Assembly: GCA_902702965.1 (NCBI GenBank)
Contig: CACRXP010000012.1
Location: 25,751-89,750 of the forward strand
Length of the DNA stretch: 64,000 nucleotides
Reading direction: 5' to 3'
Source of the DNA: Spirometra erinaceieuropaei
Taxonomy: Eukaryota; Platyhelminthes; Cestoda; Diphyllobothriidea; Diphyllobothriidae
In this document: piece after piece, positions 23,011-33,708 of the stretch
Position numbering within the stretch: the stretch's first letter is position 1
Layout: every line of letters starts with the position of its first letter
Notes under the pieces: model-generated
What the model was told of the DNA's origin: nothing
The model's input: the letters and a program-made list of their open reading frames with translations, nothing else
Databases searched by the model: none
Made by a program: the position numbers and the translations under genes

Positions 23011-24100
23011 TATTAGAGTCGCGAAAATTCCCATTGAAGAATTCAAAAAAACATTTTGGCGAGCATACGTGAGCTTTAGATAAATCCTCTTTAGGCCTAT
23101 CGAAAATCATTAATAAGAAAATGCGGACAAGCAGGAGTTATTCTATAACTGACGTTTGGAGGGAGGGACTGAGTGGGTGGGGAGAAAAACAGAATTATCG
23201 TCAGTGTGAGGGGTGAAGGGAATTCTGGGCATTGGAACGGGTGGCTGAGATGGTGGCTTTGGCCCATGGTAACTGTGGGGCCTGTAAGAAGTCCTTTTGT
23301 GCGCATAGAACTGGTTAGTATAGCCTGATTACAGCCGCCTCCACTGTTGCTAACAGACGTAGTCCAAGTGATTGTGGATAGCTTGACGGGGCCTTTTGAA
23401 TCACTCGGAACGCCTGTCCGGCATCTACACAGTGATCTGCGTCTATCATATGGGCAAGAATAGAGATGATGAGTTCTTTATTTGGCCTTTTCCTAACCGT
23501 GCTGGAAAGTATTCTCTTATTCGTTTGAAATAACTCTGACTCGTGCGATCAATATATTCTGCCCCACAGGAGCAGGTGAAGGAGTAAATATACGTGGAAG
23601 TGGTCTAGGCTGGCAGTTTTTATTTGCCCTCACCGTGTAGGATGGGACTAAGAATAGTACACGGGCGTCAACTGCTGGAAAGGTGCGTGATGCTGTTTGA
23701 GTTAGGCGGCCTCTTAGAAGTTCATTTGGCGTATCCCCTTGAAACGGGACCCTGGTGAAAAGCTTCTTCTTTTCTGCCGTCAGCTTTGGGAGCTTTGGTG
23801 GTCTTTAGACCATGTATTTAGCAATTAATTAACTCTAGTTTTGCCTTGCCTTCTTTAATTTCCGAAGAAATTAATGCCCGAATTTGGAGTAAATTCTTCG
23901 GAACCTATGTTTTCAGTATGGCATATAATTGCATAACTGTATAATACTGGTTACTTGTTAGCGTTTTGTGAATATTACGCGGTGATACCGCAGTAGCTGA
24001 TGGATTTCAGCTCAAATCTTCATATCAACTTTTGGACCGTGCCTGTAAAGGTCTGTTCTGGAGAATTTACTCCAAGTTCACGCATTAAGTTCCCCGACAG
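23011..24100. other. No gene recognised
   Basis: Nothing supported. The minus frame at 23097-23306 is proline/serine-rich but has no other support. Confidence 0.4.
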
Positions 24101-25005
24101 TTAAAGAAGGCAGTTATAGGGGGGGTTGACAATCAACGAATCAGTGACCCAAGCGTAGATGTGGCTGCGCAGGGCTCTGTATGCCGGAGCCAGAAGGATA
24201 CGTCGATTGACTGAGTTCTCTTCTGAGGCCCAGGCTTTAATCAATCCACGGCCTGTTTTGTTTCCGGCGTGGGCGATTATCTTGGCGGCTGCGAAGTTAA
24301 ACGCCCGACTCGCCTCGAAGTTGTGAGCAGTCACTCTCGATCATTCCTCACTCCGTCGCACAGTCAGCTCGTGTTCGCGAAAGTTCGGTCCGATCATTCG
24401 TCCGGTCTGACCTGTGTACTTATAAATACAGTTTACGCACGAGATGCGATATACAACGTTTGACAGTTCCCTCAGATTTATTAGATCTTTAATTTTGGTA
24501 TGACCTTCCTTCGCATGGCTGATTTGAGTCAGTGGACAATTCCAACACCCAGTTCCGCACCAATGCGCCCGGTCGCCTCTGACACGTCCTTTGTGTATGC
24601 CAGAGCGTGTTATCCCATCGGTGGTTTTTCCAGTGGGGTTCTCTGAGGCAAACACGTAGGTATCGGCTCATAACCCCCTCTGAATAGCCATTCCGCATAA
24701 ATTGGTCCGGGTTACTGCAGTAAGTTTGGATCTAACCGAAGAGTGTCCCCACGTGGCTCCGTTTATCTGCCACCAGGCAGTTGCTTTGGAATCCGAGAAG
24801 CTGTGTGGTGTGTGCGTTGTTCTCCCATAAACCGCCACCTCTAGTTTACCGTTGGCACACCGATGATGGACAGTTACTGCTTTTTGTTCCTTCCTTGTGA
24901 AGTGAGTTGAACAGGTTGCGAAAATTCTGCAGCCTGTTCTTCCTGGCGAAAACAAACATGTCATCAACATAACAGCGTCAAGCTATCGGCTCCTGTTGGA
25001 TGGAG
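24101..25005 (-). mobile_element. PLE-A fragment: end of RT, connector, GIY-YIG and C-terminus
   Basis: Read from 25005 down, it opens at the reverse-transcriptase active site: the DNA near 24950-24975 encodes VDDMFVFA-like residues in a frame that then shifts. The connector carries a CWNCPLTQISH zinc-knuckle-like motif, and the GIY-YIG domain is at about 24370-24480 (NVVYRISCVNC, then KYTGQTGRMIG and REHELTVR). The C-terminus (FAAAKIIAHAGNKTG, SEENSVNRRILLAPAYRALR) is at 24101-24334. At least two frameshifts separate these parts. It is the same group as the fragment at the start of the window. No hammerhead motif was found at its 3' side. Confidence 0.8.
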
Positions 25006-25849
25006 GCAGTCTTTTCTAGCTTCTACAGGGCCATTTCTGCCCCCTAAACTGAACATTAGGGAGCCACATGTAGGTTCCCTGGTCTGCCCATTAGTTTCGC
25101 CTGCAAAAACTGAGAAAGTTTTCGGTCAAAAGTCGAACATCCCCATGAGACGTCCAATTTTGAGCGTCCTCAGTTAGTCTTGTTCCCCCCTAATCATACC
25201 GATACCTGGGACTCGGACAAATACCTCGATCCGTTCGTAAATAACATCATTTGTTACGTTCGAAATAAAAACCCGAATAAACACGGCTCAGTATCCACAG
25301 TATCGTCTTTCCCTTCAAGGGCTACTGTTTTCTAAAACGCTATTGGACAGTCTGGGGAGGATGGGGACGAGCGGAGATTTTCCCACCCGATCGCCATCGG
25401 TGCGGAAGTTCTACCCACGTAGCTCAGTCTGCCCTTCCGAGCTCTTTGCGCATCAACTCGACTGAAGCTACTGCGAACTTACGTGGCGCCGAGTAAGGCG
25501 CCACCGGGAACCGAAAAACTGCAATGGGAACACTCGGCTTATTGCGCATTTTACAAGAAAAGGAAGAAGAAAAAAGGCGAAACTTCTTCCATGAACTGCC
25601 AGTGAGAAAGGACTATTAATGAAAAAAGCAGTGGATTGATATGGCTGGAAGGATGAGTTCTTAGACCAAACTTGCAAGATGGCTTTTTGTTGACAGGCCG
25701 ATGCGTCGGCATTTTGCACGGTCATTGATCCCTGAAGCGGGCCAGGCAGTAGATGCGCTGGACTAACATCGGGGCTAGATCAGAGTCCGGCAAATATTAT
25801 CCAGAATGTACACCCATAACAAATGCCAACACTGGGGTGTGGTGTCAGG
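25006..25849. other. No gene recognised
   Basis: Nothing supported on either strand. Confidence 0.4.
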
Positions 25850-26060
25850 CCCAGTTACTGGCCGGCGTACGTTACGGACCAGGGGGTGTTGTGGCACGCG
25901 TAGATGCGGGTCTAGGCCGTCTGGTTTTCTTGATTCTGTCTTGACTCCGGATCCATGTGGAAGAGGAGGAGAGAGTAGGCAAGACGCTGCGCAACTCTAC
26001 CATCATTGCAAACTAGTTCCTGCTCGAGACATTACTGGTGCGTAGCTCGGGGTCGCCTCT
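25850..26060 (-). repeat. Repeat family A, fragment (minus)
   Basis: The reverse complement shows the CTGCGCAGCGTCTTGCC-type block, a GGAGTCAAGACAGAATCAAG block and flanks shared with the other family-A units. About 200 bases remain. Confidence 0.65.
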
Positions 26061-26299
26061 CTGCCAGGCTTGTGAGACCACATTCTCCGCGGCTGCATCA
26101 TGTTGAAGATCTTTCCGCTCTCCATCGGCAATGGACGTGCCGGGTAATTAACACCTGGGTTAAAAGTCAAGCTCCGTATTTCTGGGTCTCCCGGTGTCTC
26201 GGTGTGGTATTTTGTGTAGAAGAGGACAGGAAATTTGAGAGGTTTAAGCGACGGGAAAATTTATTCCGACAGCAAATGACTGGAAGTCAGTGAACATTC

Positions 26300-26580
26300 G
26301 CACATTTATTTGGGAATGTCTCTGAATATGGATTTGAGTGAGAATCTGAAACGTCAGGCTAATAAATTTCTTGTTCCAGTGATCGCATCTTCGCCTTCTG
26401 AACTGCTACCTGGAACTCTCCTATTCGCTTCTATCAGCAATGTAGCCTTACTTTATCCAGGGGCGCCACGCCTGAATGCAATATTCTAACATCGTTTGGT
26501 GTTAGAAGCGAACAGGCGAGTTCCAAGTAGCAGTTCGGAAGATGAAGATGCGATCACTGGAACACATCGTTTTGTTTAAT
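26300..26580. mobile_element. Inverted pair of PLE-B terminal repeats
   Basis: A plus-oriented pLTR (hammerhead-like at 26322-26355, AATAAA at 26361-26366, then TTCCAGTGATCGCATCTTCG and CTGCTACCTGGAACTC) runs into a minus-oriented copy of the same tail (CGAGTTCCAAGTAGCAGTTC, then AGATGCGATCACTGGAAC) after about 40 bases. No coding part of the element lies between them. Confidence 0.75.
26315..26360 (+). ncRNA. Hammerhead-like motif, decayed core (copy c)
   Basis: Stem II GGATTTGAGTGAGAATCT pairs over six positions, and GAAACGTC follows. Stem I GTCT/AGGC is kept. The core reads CTGAATA instead of CTGATGA, so activity is unlikely. Confidence 0.55.
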
Positions 26581-26639
26581 TTTCCTAACAGTCGACCCAA
26601 CAGCTCTTCGTAGAAGTTAGGGAAGGATCTCCTGATGAC

Positions 26640-27650
26640 TCCCAGGATACCCATAGCCTTACTTGCCATCATGGATCAGTGAGAGGAAGGTTTGAGAATG
26701 GACGTCATCCACACAACTAGGTCCTTTAGCTCGTTTATCAGCTCGAGTTGGTGACCTTCAATGAAATGCTGACATTCGAGTCTCATAGCTTTTCTCTAAC
26801 TAGACCGCAGTCGGATGACTTGGCATTTATTGAAATTGAGGTTGAAAAACTATTCATCATACCACTGTTGCAACCGGTTTGCAAGTTCAGCGCATCCTCC
26901 GGTTTTTCTATCAAATCTCATATCTTCAGATCATCAGCGATCATTACCTTCTCACAGATCAGGCACTCAAGGCAGCTGTTCCCACATATCAAGAACAGAA
27001 TAGGGCCCAGAACGCTTCCCTGGGGTACCTCGCTGTGGACGGTTTCTCGCTCCGATTTGGCGTCACTAGTACAAACACTCTGCCGTCCACCTGCGAGAAA
27101 GTCAACCAACCACCAGATTAAGTTGCCAGTCAGACCCATTAGACGCAGTTCAGATATTAGCCGCCTGTGTGGAACCCTGTCAAAAGTTTTGCTGAAACCA
27201 ATGAAGACTCTATTTACTGACAAACCCATTTCTAAGGATTTCGTCCGGTTTTCTATGACTGTGGAGGGTTTAGTCAGACAGGATCGACCGCTTTCAATTC
27301 CACGTCGATGTGCACTAAGCAAGTGGTTCTCCTCCATTTGTCTCATCATTCGCTTTTTTATTATCTTCTTCATCAGTTTGCAACTGGTCTGAAGCTGCTT
27401 GGCGAGGTTCTCTCTCCGTCTTTATATATGGAACTTACGTTAGCTAGCTTCCAGTCAGTAGGCAGGGCCTTGCCTCCATCGAACTTTCGAAGATCTTAGA
27501 GAGCGGGGGGCAGTTGGTTTGCGATTTCATTCAGAACTTCTGCGGATACGTCATCCGGACTAGGAGATTTAGTGGGGAAAGAAGCTACAAAAGATTCCCT
27601 AAATTAATCTTAGTTCGCGTCATCTGATTAACTAGCCTTGACTATTGGGC
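26640..27650 (-). pseudogene. LINE (non-LTR retrotransposon) reverse-transcriptase relic
   Basis: A non-LTR reverse transcriptase, which in active copies primes cDNA synthesis at a nicked target. On the minus strand the order is: KSPSPDDVSAEVLNEIANQL (RT motif 1) at about 27510-27572; WKLANVSSIYKDGER and SSFRPVAN (motif 2) at about 27380-27460; then an open frame of 151 codons (26918-27373). That frame holds FIGFSKTFDRVPHRRL (motif A, with the usual first Asp changed to Gly), VPQGSVLGPILFLI (motif B) and ADDLKI (catalytic motif C). Thumb-like sequence continues to about 26780. Stops lie between the motif-2 part and the main frame. The motifs suggest a CR1/Jockey-like clade, which is an inference. 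Confidence 0.88.
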
Positions 27651-27974
27651 GTGAAACACGCGATGAGTCACTCTGGCAGCCTAGAATGTCCGTTCTCTCA
27701 TGGATAAACTAATGACCAACCGTTCAGAAGCGCCGATTTTCATGGACTGCTGCAAACATGTCAGGTAATAGGTAGAGAAAGTCGTCCTCAGCGAGACGAG
27801 TGCATGAGGTGTGGACGGGTTACGCCTTCTTCTGTAACTGCCGTCCGGTGTCGTATTCGTCAATGTAAACGACATGGGCGGGAAACTGCTCTTATTTCTA
27901 CCACTATGTGGCTTCCACTTCTTCCTAGGATGTTTATGACAATCATTAATCAGTATCTTTCGGGCAAGTCATAA
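27651..27974. other. No gene recognised
   Basis: Spacer between the LINE relic and a PLE-B fragment; nothing supported. Confidence 0.4.
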
Positions 27975-28725
27975 GGCCGAAAGACCCACTGCGACGGCAG
28001 AAAACGTCAGGGGTCGTTTACCGGATCTGGTGCATTTGCGGACAAAGCAATTACGTCGGAGAAACTAGGAGATTACTCCGGATACGAATGGTCGAGTACA
28101 CAACAGCAGTGAGGCGGGAAGACACTAGCTCTCAGGTGGCGACTCATTCGACGGGACCCGGTCAAATTTTCAAGTTTCAAGAGGCCGAAATCCTACCAAG
28201 CGGTGGCAACCGCGTGAGTCGCGAGCTGTTCCAGTCATGGTTCTCAGAAGTGCAATTCATGAAAAACACCATTACCTCCCGTTACCGTATTCCGTACAGA
28301 GACTTCCCCTGGGCGGGGGAATCAGTCACGTGGGGAGGGCGCGAGCGAGCAACAACCCCAGTGATTATGAGTCAGATGGCCGAACAATCGTCAGGCCAGC
28401 ATCCAACACGGATGATGACATCGCGGTAAGTAACGACTCGGAGGCGAAGTGACGTGCCGTCATCGTATCAATTACGACCACCAATGATGATCGTAAGAGC
28501 TGCTAATTATAGTACGCATTTGGTCTCACGGCAGTCACGTGCTATAAATAGTGCGCTCCTTGTGCCACTATTACCCTTATCTGCGACTCTCTGGTGATGG
28601 GTCTGAGCGAGAATCCGAAACCTCAGGCCAATAAATTTTTTGTTCCGGTGATCGCATCCTCATCTTCTGAACTGCTTCCTGGAACTCGCCTGTTTGCTTC
28701 TCTCATTAATTCGTATGTTCCGACA
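27975..28725 (+). mobile_element. PLE-B fragment with 3' pLTR
   Basis: The GIY-YIG region (GGTCGTTTACCGGATCTGG, then ATTACGTCGGAGAAAC at about 28050) aligns with 15.12 kb. The open frame 28088-28429 encodes the C-terminal segment (SSQVATHSTGPG, FKFQEAEILPSGGNRVSREL). The TATAAATAGTGCGCTCC block and a pLTR with a hammerhead-like motif at 28591 follow. It is 5'-truncated and has frameshifts near 28070 and after 28290. Confidence 0.82.
28585..28629 (+). ncRNA. Hammerhead-like motif, mutated core (copy d)
   Basis: Core CTGGTGA at 28591-28597 (the conserved A of CUGA is G), then stem II GGGTCTGAGCGAGAATCC, GAAAC and CTC. AATAAA at 28630-28635. The core change should abolish cleavage. Confidence 0.5.
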
Positions 28726-28899
28726 GTGAAAATACCGGATAGTATGAAGGCCAAAGATACGCCGCGGCCCGTTGTGTCTGTACCGAAAAGCGATAGGAGG
28801 GTTATTTCCGCCAACTACACTACATGGGGGGTACAGAATGCGCTAACTGGGAGAGAACGCTTGCTCTTCATGTGGTAAGTAACTGCAGTAATAACGGAC

Positions 28900-29296
28900 G
28901 GCAACGGTATAGAGAAGGAGCCCACTTAGCTGTCAGTAGACTGTGGATCGTGTCATATGGGTTTTTATCTTCGCATACATTTGCAGGTTGTTGCTGAAAT
29001 TACACTGCCAACAACAATTACTTCCCACGACCTCACACTTTAACTCAAAATTTGTTATTTTGTAAAATTTGTTTTTTTGTTTACTGTTTAATTACTACTC
29101 TCGTCTCCGTTGTCGTACAGTAGCGTAGGATAAGATTTGCGGCATAAATACTGGCAAGTTCAGTGTTCTCTTTCATTTTGTCAGCTTATTGTCTAGCATG
29201 CTGTCCCACCCATAAAACTCCATTGACCAACAATCACGTATGGCACGATCCACAGTCTACTGACAGGTATGTGGGGTCCTTCTCTATGCCACTGCC
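28900..29296. mobile_element. Short inverted-repeat element family 2, copy 1
   Basis: About 60-bp inverted ends: GGCAACGGTATAGAGAAGGA, then CTGTCAGTAGACTGTGGATC on the left, and their reverse complement on the right. The length is about 397 bp. A second copy lies at 63325-63724 in the opposite orientation, with shared AT-rich internal sequence and no transposase. I could not define a target duplication. Confidence 0.82.
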
Positions 29297-29589
29297 CAGC
29301 GGACTTCTACTACTGACTGCTTGCTAACAACAAAATCCCCCTCCCCTGTCCTCGCAGTGTGTTTTACCTGTCCAAATCAAAAGAACCGCGTGGATGCGCC
29401 TTAGCTCATGCCACCGACAACTATTGGACTTCGTTCCGGTCAGGATGGGAGACCACCGTGGCGTACTTGTGATGAAGGCAGTGAAGGATGCTGAAACCTG
29501 AAATGAGCAAAGCTTACCGGTCTCAAAGACAAAGAGAGACCAAAGTGCTCGGGTCCAAATTTTGACTAGTGCTGCTGTACGTTAAGAAA

Positions 29590-29930
29590 GTGTCGAAACC
29601 TACTAGACGTCGGAAAAATTTGTCTCGTGCAATCTGTGCCCCACGCGGTTATTAACTCTCGTGAGGATTTCGGCCTCCTCGAACTTGAGTGCAGAGCCGC
29701 GTCTAGTCGAATTTGCCGCGACTTGTGAGCTGGCGAATTTGCACCCCACTGTTGCTGCTGCGTGCATGACCACTAGCGTCTAGTTTCTCCAACGTAGATG
29801 CGTTGCTTATGATTGCGTCAGTTCCAATAAACGGCTTCAGATGCTCTTTACCATGGCAGCGAGTCTTTTGGCTTCATTAACGGTCATCTGATGGCTCTTC
29901 TTGATGTCCTGTTCTGTCGTAGGAACTATG
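29590..29930 (-). mobile_element. PLE-B fragment, C-terminal and GIY-YIG part (minus)
   Basis: Aligns block by block with 40600-40900: TCGTGAGGATTTCGGCCTCC (C-terminal region), CTAGTTTCTCCAACGTAG (GIY-YIG) and CCATGGCAGCGAGTCTTTTG (connector). No long frame survives. Confidence 0.7.
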
Positions 29931-29944
29931 GTGGCTTAACAAGC

Positions 29945-30110
29945 AAAATGCCCTGGCAAGCGAAAAGTACGACGCTTCTAATGAAGTAAAACAACAACCA
30001 CTTACTCAACCACAAACTCGGTTAGATATAGGCTTGCTATACCGGCGTGTTGAGAAACATTGCAGGGAATCTGGAGACAGGGTTGCCGAAGTGCAGTACT
30101 TTCGGTGAGC
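29945..30110 (+). mobile_element. Possible PLE-B reverse-transcriptase-end fragment
   Basis: GCGAAAAGTACGACGCTTCT and the sequence after it resemble 32240-32400 of the PLE-B copy downstream. Short and diverged. Confidence 0.4.
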
Positions 30111-30354
30111 AATCATCACCTGCAGCATGTCCAAGCGAGCTGAGAGGTCAGACTGCATATAGTCTGAACCTCAGACTGTTGTTGCCCGCCAGAATAGACA
30201 CAGACCATCGACCATCCCACTGATGAAACATAAGGACGCTCGCCAAAATATCGGCGGTTATTTGTGAAATAAGTTGAAAGGATGGGAACTGAAACTGCTT
30301 TAGAGGGGCCGGATGAAAATCGTAAGCCCGCATACACGAACACAAACTGACAAC

Positions 30355-30620
30355 TCGGATGCAAAACCCAAATTCTCAGTTTTTTAGCGTACACTGGAGG
30401 AACGGAACATACTTTCGACATTCGTGGAGCGACCATCTAAATTCGAGGTTGCTGAAAGGCAAACGACTAACAGTGGAGATATGGTATTCAGATGAAAAAT
30501 CCATCAACAGGCACCTCGGCTTTCCCGCAGCTTATAAGTCCTGCACCATTACGTACACAAACACTAGCACAGGACAGCCACACAGGAGTCCAGAAGGCTG
30601 CGCAAACACGGACTGACGAC
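30355..30620 (+). mobile_element. PLE C-terminal fragment
   Basis: The plus-strand frame 30359-30616 contains VEIWYSDEKSINRHLGFPAA, the conserved PLE C-terminal block (E-x-W-x-S-D-x2-S-I-N-R-H). The rest of the frame is not recognisable. The subgroup is uncertain. Confidence 0.6.
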
Positions 30621-31024
30621 GAATTCACACGACAGGCGAGATAAACTGCCGCCAGACCGAGCAACCTCCGCAGAGGCTCAACCACTCCCCATCGAGGTAA
30701 TGAGTCATAACGCACGCAACTGCCAAGCCCGTTTAACATCCGGCAAAAGGCCGAGGCGCCAAAAGAAGATACGGCCGATTAGCCCCAGGGCTGACTAACT
30801 CGACATCCCAATAGCACTTTTGTCCCATTTCGCACATTCAACGCGCCGACAATGATGAGTCGACCAAGCTCTCCGAAATACCAGTAGTTCAATAAATCTG
30901 GTCTGATGAAGCCTTCTTCTTGCTTAACTTATCGTCCCGATCCTTTAACTCTGCAAATATGAAATTAGTCACTGTGCTGCTAACCGTAGTAGCTTCTGTA
31001 CTCGTATTTTAATAATTGGTGTTG

Positions 31025-31165
31025 CAAACAAGATGCGATCACTGGAAAAAGAAGGTTATTAGCCTGACGTTTCCGATTCACTCTCGAACCCATCATCAGA
31101 GAGTCGCAGATGTGGGTATTGGAGTCGCAAAAGGTGCAGCATTTATAGCACGTAGCTGCTGTGGT
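31025..31165 (-). mobile_element. PLE-B terminal repeat (pLTR), minus orientation
   Basis: The reverse complement gives TATAAATGCTGCACC, CACATCTGCGACTCT, the hammerhead core, then CCAGTGATCGCATCTTG. It lies directly upstream of a plus-oriented PLE-B fragment and so forms the inverted 5' pLTR arrangement also seen at 40-41.8 and 48-50.9 kb. Confidence 0.8.
31058..31106 (-). ncRNA. Hammerhead ribozyme motif, small PLE type (copy f)
   Basis: On the minus strand: CTGATGA (31099 to 31093), one T, stem II GGGTTC-GAGAGT-GAATCG (five of six pairs), GAAAC, GTC, then AGGCTAATAAC. All core bases named are present; stem I starts with three pairs (TCT/AGG). Confidence 0.65.
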
Positions 31166-31167
31166 GA

Positions 31168-31965
31168 GCTCCTCCGTACGTAAGAAGCGTCGCGGATGAC
31201 GTCAGTCACCTTCTCACTATACTTTGAATTGGGGTTGCACACAGGCCAGACGCCAAAGCATGAAGCCGAAAAACTCTCTGCCACGGCAGGAAATGTCTAA
31301 AGCCGTTTACTAGAACTGGTGCAGTTGCGGACAAGGCACCTATGTCAAAGAAACTGTGAGATTACTCCGGTCGAACACAGCAGCAGTGGGGAGGAAGCAG
31401 GCTAGCTCTCAGGTGGCGGCTCATTCGACGGGACCCGGTCATATTTTCAAGTTTCAAGAGGCCGAAATCCTACCAAGGGGTGACAACCGCGTGAGGCGCG
31501 AGCTGTTCCACTCATGGTTCTCAGGCCTGCAATTCACCAACAGGCACAATTACCTCCCGCTAACGTACGGAGACTTTCTCTGGGCAAGGAAACTGTCACG
31601 TGGGGAGGGCGCGGGCGAGCAATTATCAGTGACAGTGAGCCAATAGGCCGAGCAACCGTCACACCAGCATCCGACATGGATGACGAAATCAAAGCCATTA
31701 ACGACTCGGACGCGAACTGACAAGCTAGCATCGCATCACCCCCAGTGGTGATCGCGAGAGCTGATAATTATAGTATGCATTTGGTCTCATGGCAGTTACG
31801 GACTATAAATACTGCATTCCTTGCGCCTCCACTACCCTTATCTGCGACACTCTCTGATGCTGGGTTCGAGTGAGAATCCGAAATGTGTGGCTAATAAACT
31901 TCTTGTTCCGGTGATCTCATCTTCTTCAGAACTGCTTCCAGGATCTTGGTTATTTGCTTCTATCG
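31168..31965 (+). mobile_element. PLE-B fragment, connector to 3' pLTR
   Basis: Starts in the connector (PYVRSVADDVSHLLTI, then GVAHRPDAK) and continues through a frameshifted GIY-YIG region (ACTGGTGCAGTTGCGGACAA). The open frame 31356-31646 follows with SSQVAAHSTGPGHIFKFQEA and ILPRGDNRVRRELFHSWFSG. The pLTR is next, with the hammerhead-like motif at 31854 and AATAAA at 31893-31898. Overall it matches the copies at 15.0 and 28.0 kb. Confidence 0.82.
31848..31892 (+). ncRNA. Hammerhead-like motif, mutated (copy e)
   Basis: Core CTGATGC at 31854-31860 (last A is C), stem II GGGTTCGAGTGAGAATCC (six pairs with one wobble), then GAAAT and GTG. Two core changes make activity unlikely. Confidence 0.5.
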
Positions 31966-31989
31966 GCAACAGCTGTTACAATAATAATT

Positions 31990-32735
31990 CCGAGGTTAGT
32001 GTACGAAAGTTACATACGTTGGTCCTTCTCAAAAGGAGTCAGACACTGAAGTTCAAAGAACATCTGAACGCGCCTTTCCCGACACGTACGATGGAGGAGG
32101 AAGAGGAGGGGAAGAAGAAGAAGAAAATGAAGGAGGAGGAGGAGGAGGAGGAGGAGGAGGAGAAGGGGAGGAACATCCCTCATTGTTGTCATCGTCTGTC
32201 GCAAGACTACGGTTGCCTAAAAGTCGGAGTATCCAGACAAACGAAAAATACGACGCATGTATTCAGCAACAACAGCAACGACGTCATCAGTCAGAAACGT
32301 AGTTGCATAAGGTTGTTGTGCCGACGTGCCTGAACAAAATGAAGTGAGTCGGAAGACAGGGTTGTGGAACTGACAAATCGTCGACGGGTACTTCGAGAGA
32401 ATGGCTGTCCGGTACATGCATGAACGAAGTGAGAAATCAAATTCAACTGACTCCAGATTTTGACTAGCACTGCTGTACGTAGAGAACTTCTCGGAATTTG
32501 TCAACTGCGACGGGCCAGACGCCAAGTAACGATGCCGAAATGTCTCCTGTCGCTGCATGAAATGCGTCAGTAGTAGTGAAGATGCGATTCCCAGGCGGTG
32601 TGGCAGAAGAAAAAAAGAAGAAGAATAATAAAAATGGACGTTCGCCGGAGAGGTTCGTTTGAGGTCTGACGTTCTGGCTAGTGATTTTGCCGGGTAGGTT
32701 TCCGGATCTGGTACAGTTGCGGGCGAAACAACTAG
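31990..32735 (+). mobile_element. PLE-B fragment: RT C-terminal part, connector and start of GIY-YIG
   Basis: The open frame 31821-32333 enters this fragment with LVLLKRSQTLKFKEHLNAPF, matching the palm/thumb sequence of the 41.3-kb copy (IERDQVLTFKERLNSVFPD). The conserved T-M-E-E motif that follows has become a long GAG/GAA microsatellite. The frame then recovers PLE sequence (SQKRSCIRLLCRRA). After the frame ends, connector sequence (CAGACGCCAAGTAACGATGC) and the first GIY-YIG bases (GGATCTGGTACAGTTGCGG) follow, until an FB1 element begins at 32734. Confidence 0.75.
32089..32166 (+). repeat. GAG/GAA microsatellite inside the PLE-B RT frame
   Basis: Starts immediately at the ATGGAGGAGGAAGAG of the conserved TMEEE motif and runs for about 75 bases, keeping the frame open as a Glu/Lys-rich insertion. 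Confidence 0.9.
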
Positions 32736-33708
32736 AGTAGGTGAGCTTATTCATGAAATTTCAACCGAAATTTCGAAATGCGTTTTCTTTTCGAAAAGAT
32801 TAATTAAGTAGGATTGTAAAACTAATCATCGTGCAGCATAATTCTATAACAAATCCCTCACCTCAGCATGCCGGCTTCCGAACGTACTTCTTTCCGGCTG
32901 CATGCAAAAACTATGCTTTGTAAAAAAATAACTACATATGTGGCGTGCATTTTTCTCATTGATTTGCGATGCCCTTAAAAATTCAAGTATATCTCATAGA
33001 AAACAGGCAAAACAATATTCACTCATTTGCTCATTCGGTAGATAATTGCGTCTTCTCTCAATTTTATACTCGAAGGAGGGACATAATTGTGGGACTTTTA
33101 AATAACGTGAAATGGCCGTTCATAAATCTTCATGTTTCTGCATTCACCAGTGTGGCTCGTAAAGTTAACAATATGCATCAAATCCACTGCTTAATTTATG
33201 AAACCTATATAGTCTCCCTTTATTAGCGTAGAGAAATGCACGGTTTTCCGTACGCGGCAAGTATACGGCTTGTAGTTTGGGAACCCTGAATGCAAGTGTA
33301 ACAGCAGGTCGGGTTCAAAATTATTTGGGAATTGCAAAAGTTTTTGAAAACCGAATTATACCTTTTATTCAAATAAAAAATTGGAAGAAGACGTCATTTT
33401 CCACCGAATGAGCAAAAACACTAATGCTTTCATACATGTCTTCCATGGAATATAATTGGATTTTTAGGAGCATCGAAAACCAATGAGAGAAATGCATGCT
33501 ACTCAAGTAGTCATTTCTTGCAGAGTGTAACTTTCGCATGCAGCCGGAACGAATTTTGTTCGGAAGCCGGCATGCTGAGGTAACTGATTTATTATAGAGC
33601 TATGCCGTAGGATGATTAGCCTTACAACCATACTCAATTAATCTTTTCGAAACGGAAACGCATTTCAGAATTTCGGTTAACACTTCTTGAGTTAACCCAC
33701 CTACTGTA
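32734..33708. mobile_element. FB1 inverted-repeat element, copy 4
   Basis: The left end (GAGTAGGTGAGCTTATTCAT, GAAATTTCAACCGAAATTTC) and right end (TTGAGTTAACCCACCTACTG) are inverted copies, and most of the roughly 975 bp folds on itself with divergence. The left junction lies in PLE-B sequence at ...CAACTA, a TA within the conserved GIY-YIG region. The right flank does not resume obvious PLE-B sequence. Confidence 0.82.

Noticed and set aside
24930..24975. Telomerase reverse transcriptase, suggested by the VDD motif
   Set aside because: The order RT end, zinc-knuckle connector, GIY-YIG and AHAGNK C-terminus identifies a Penelope-like element.
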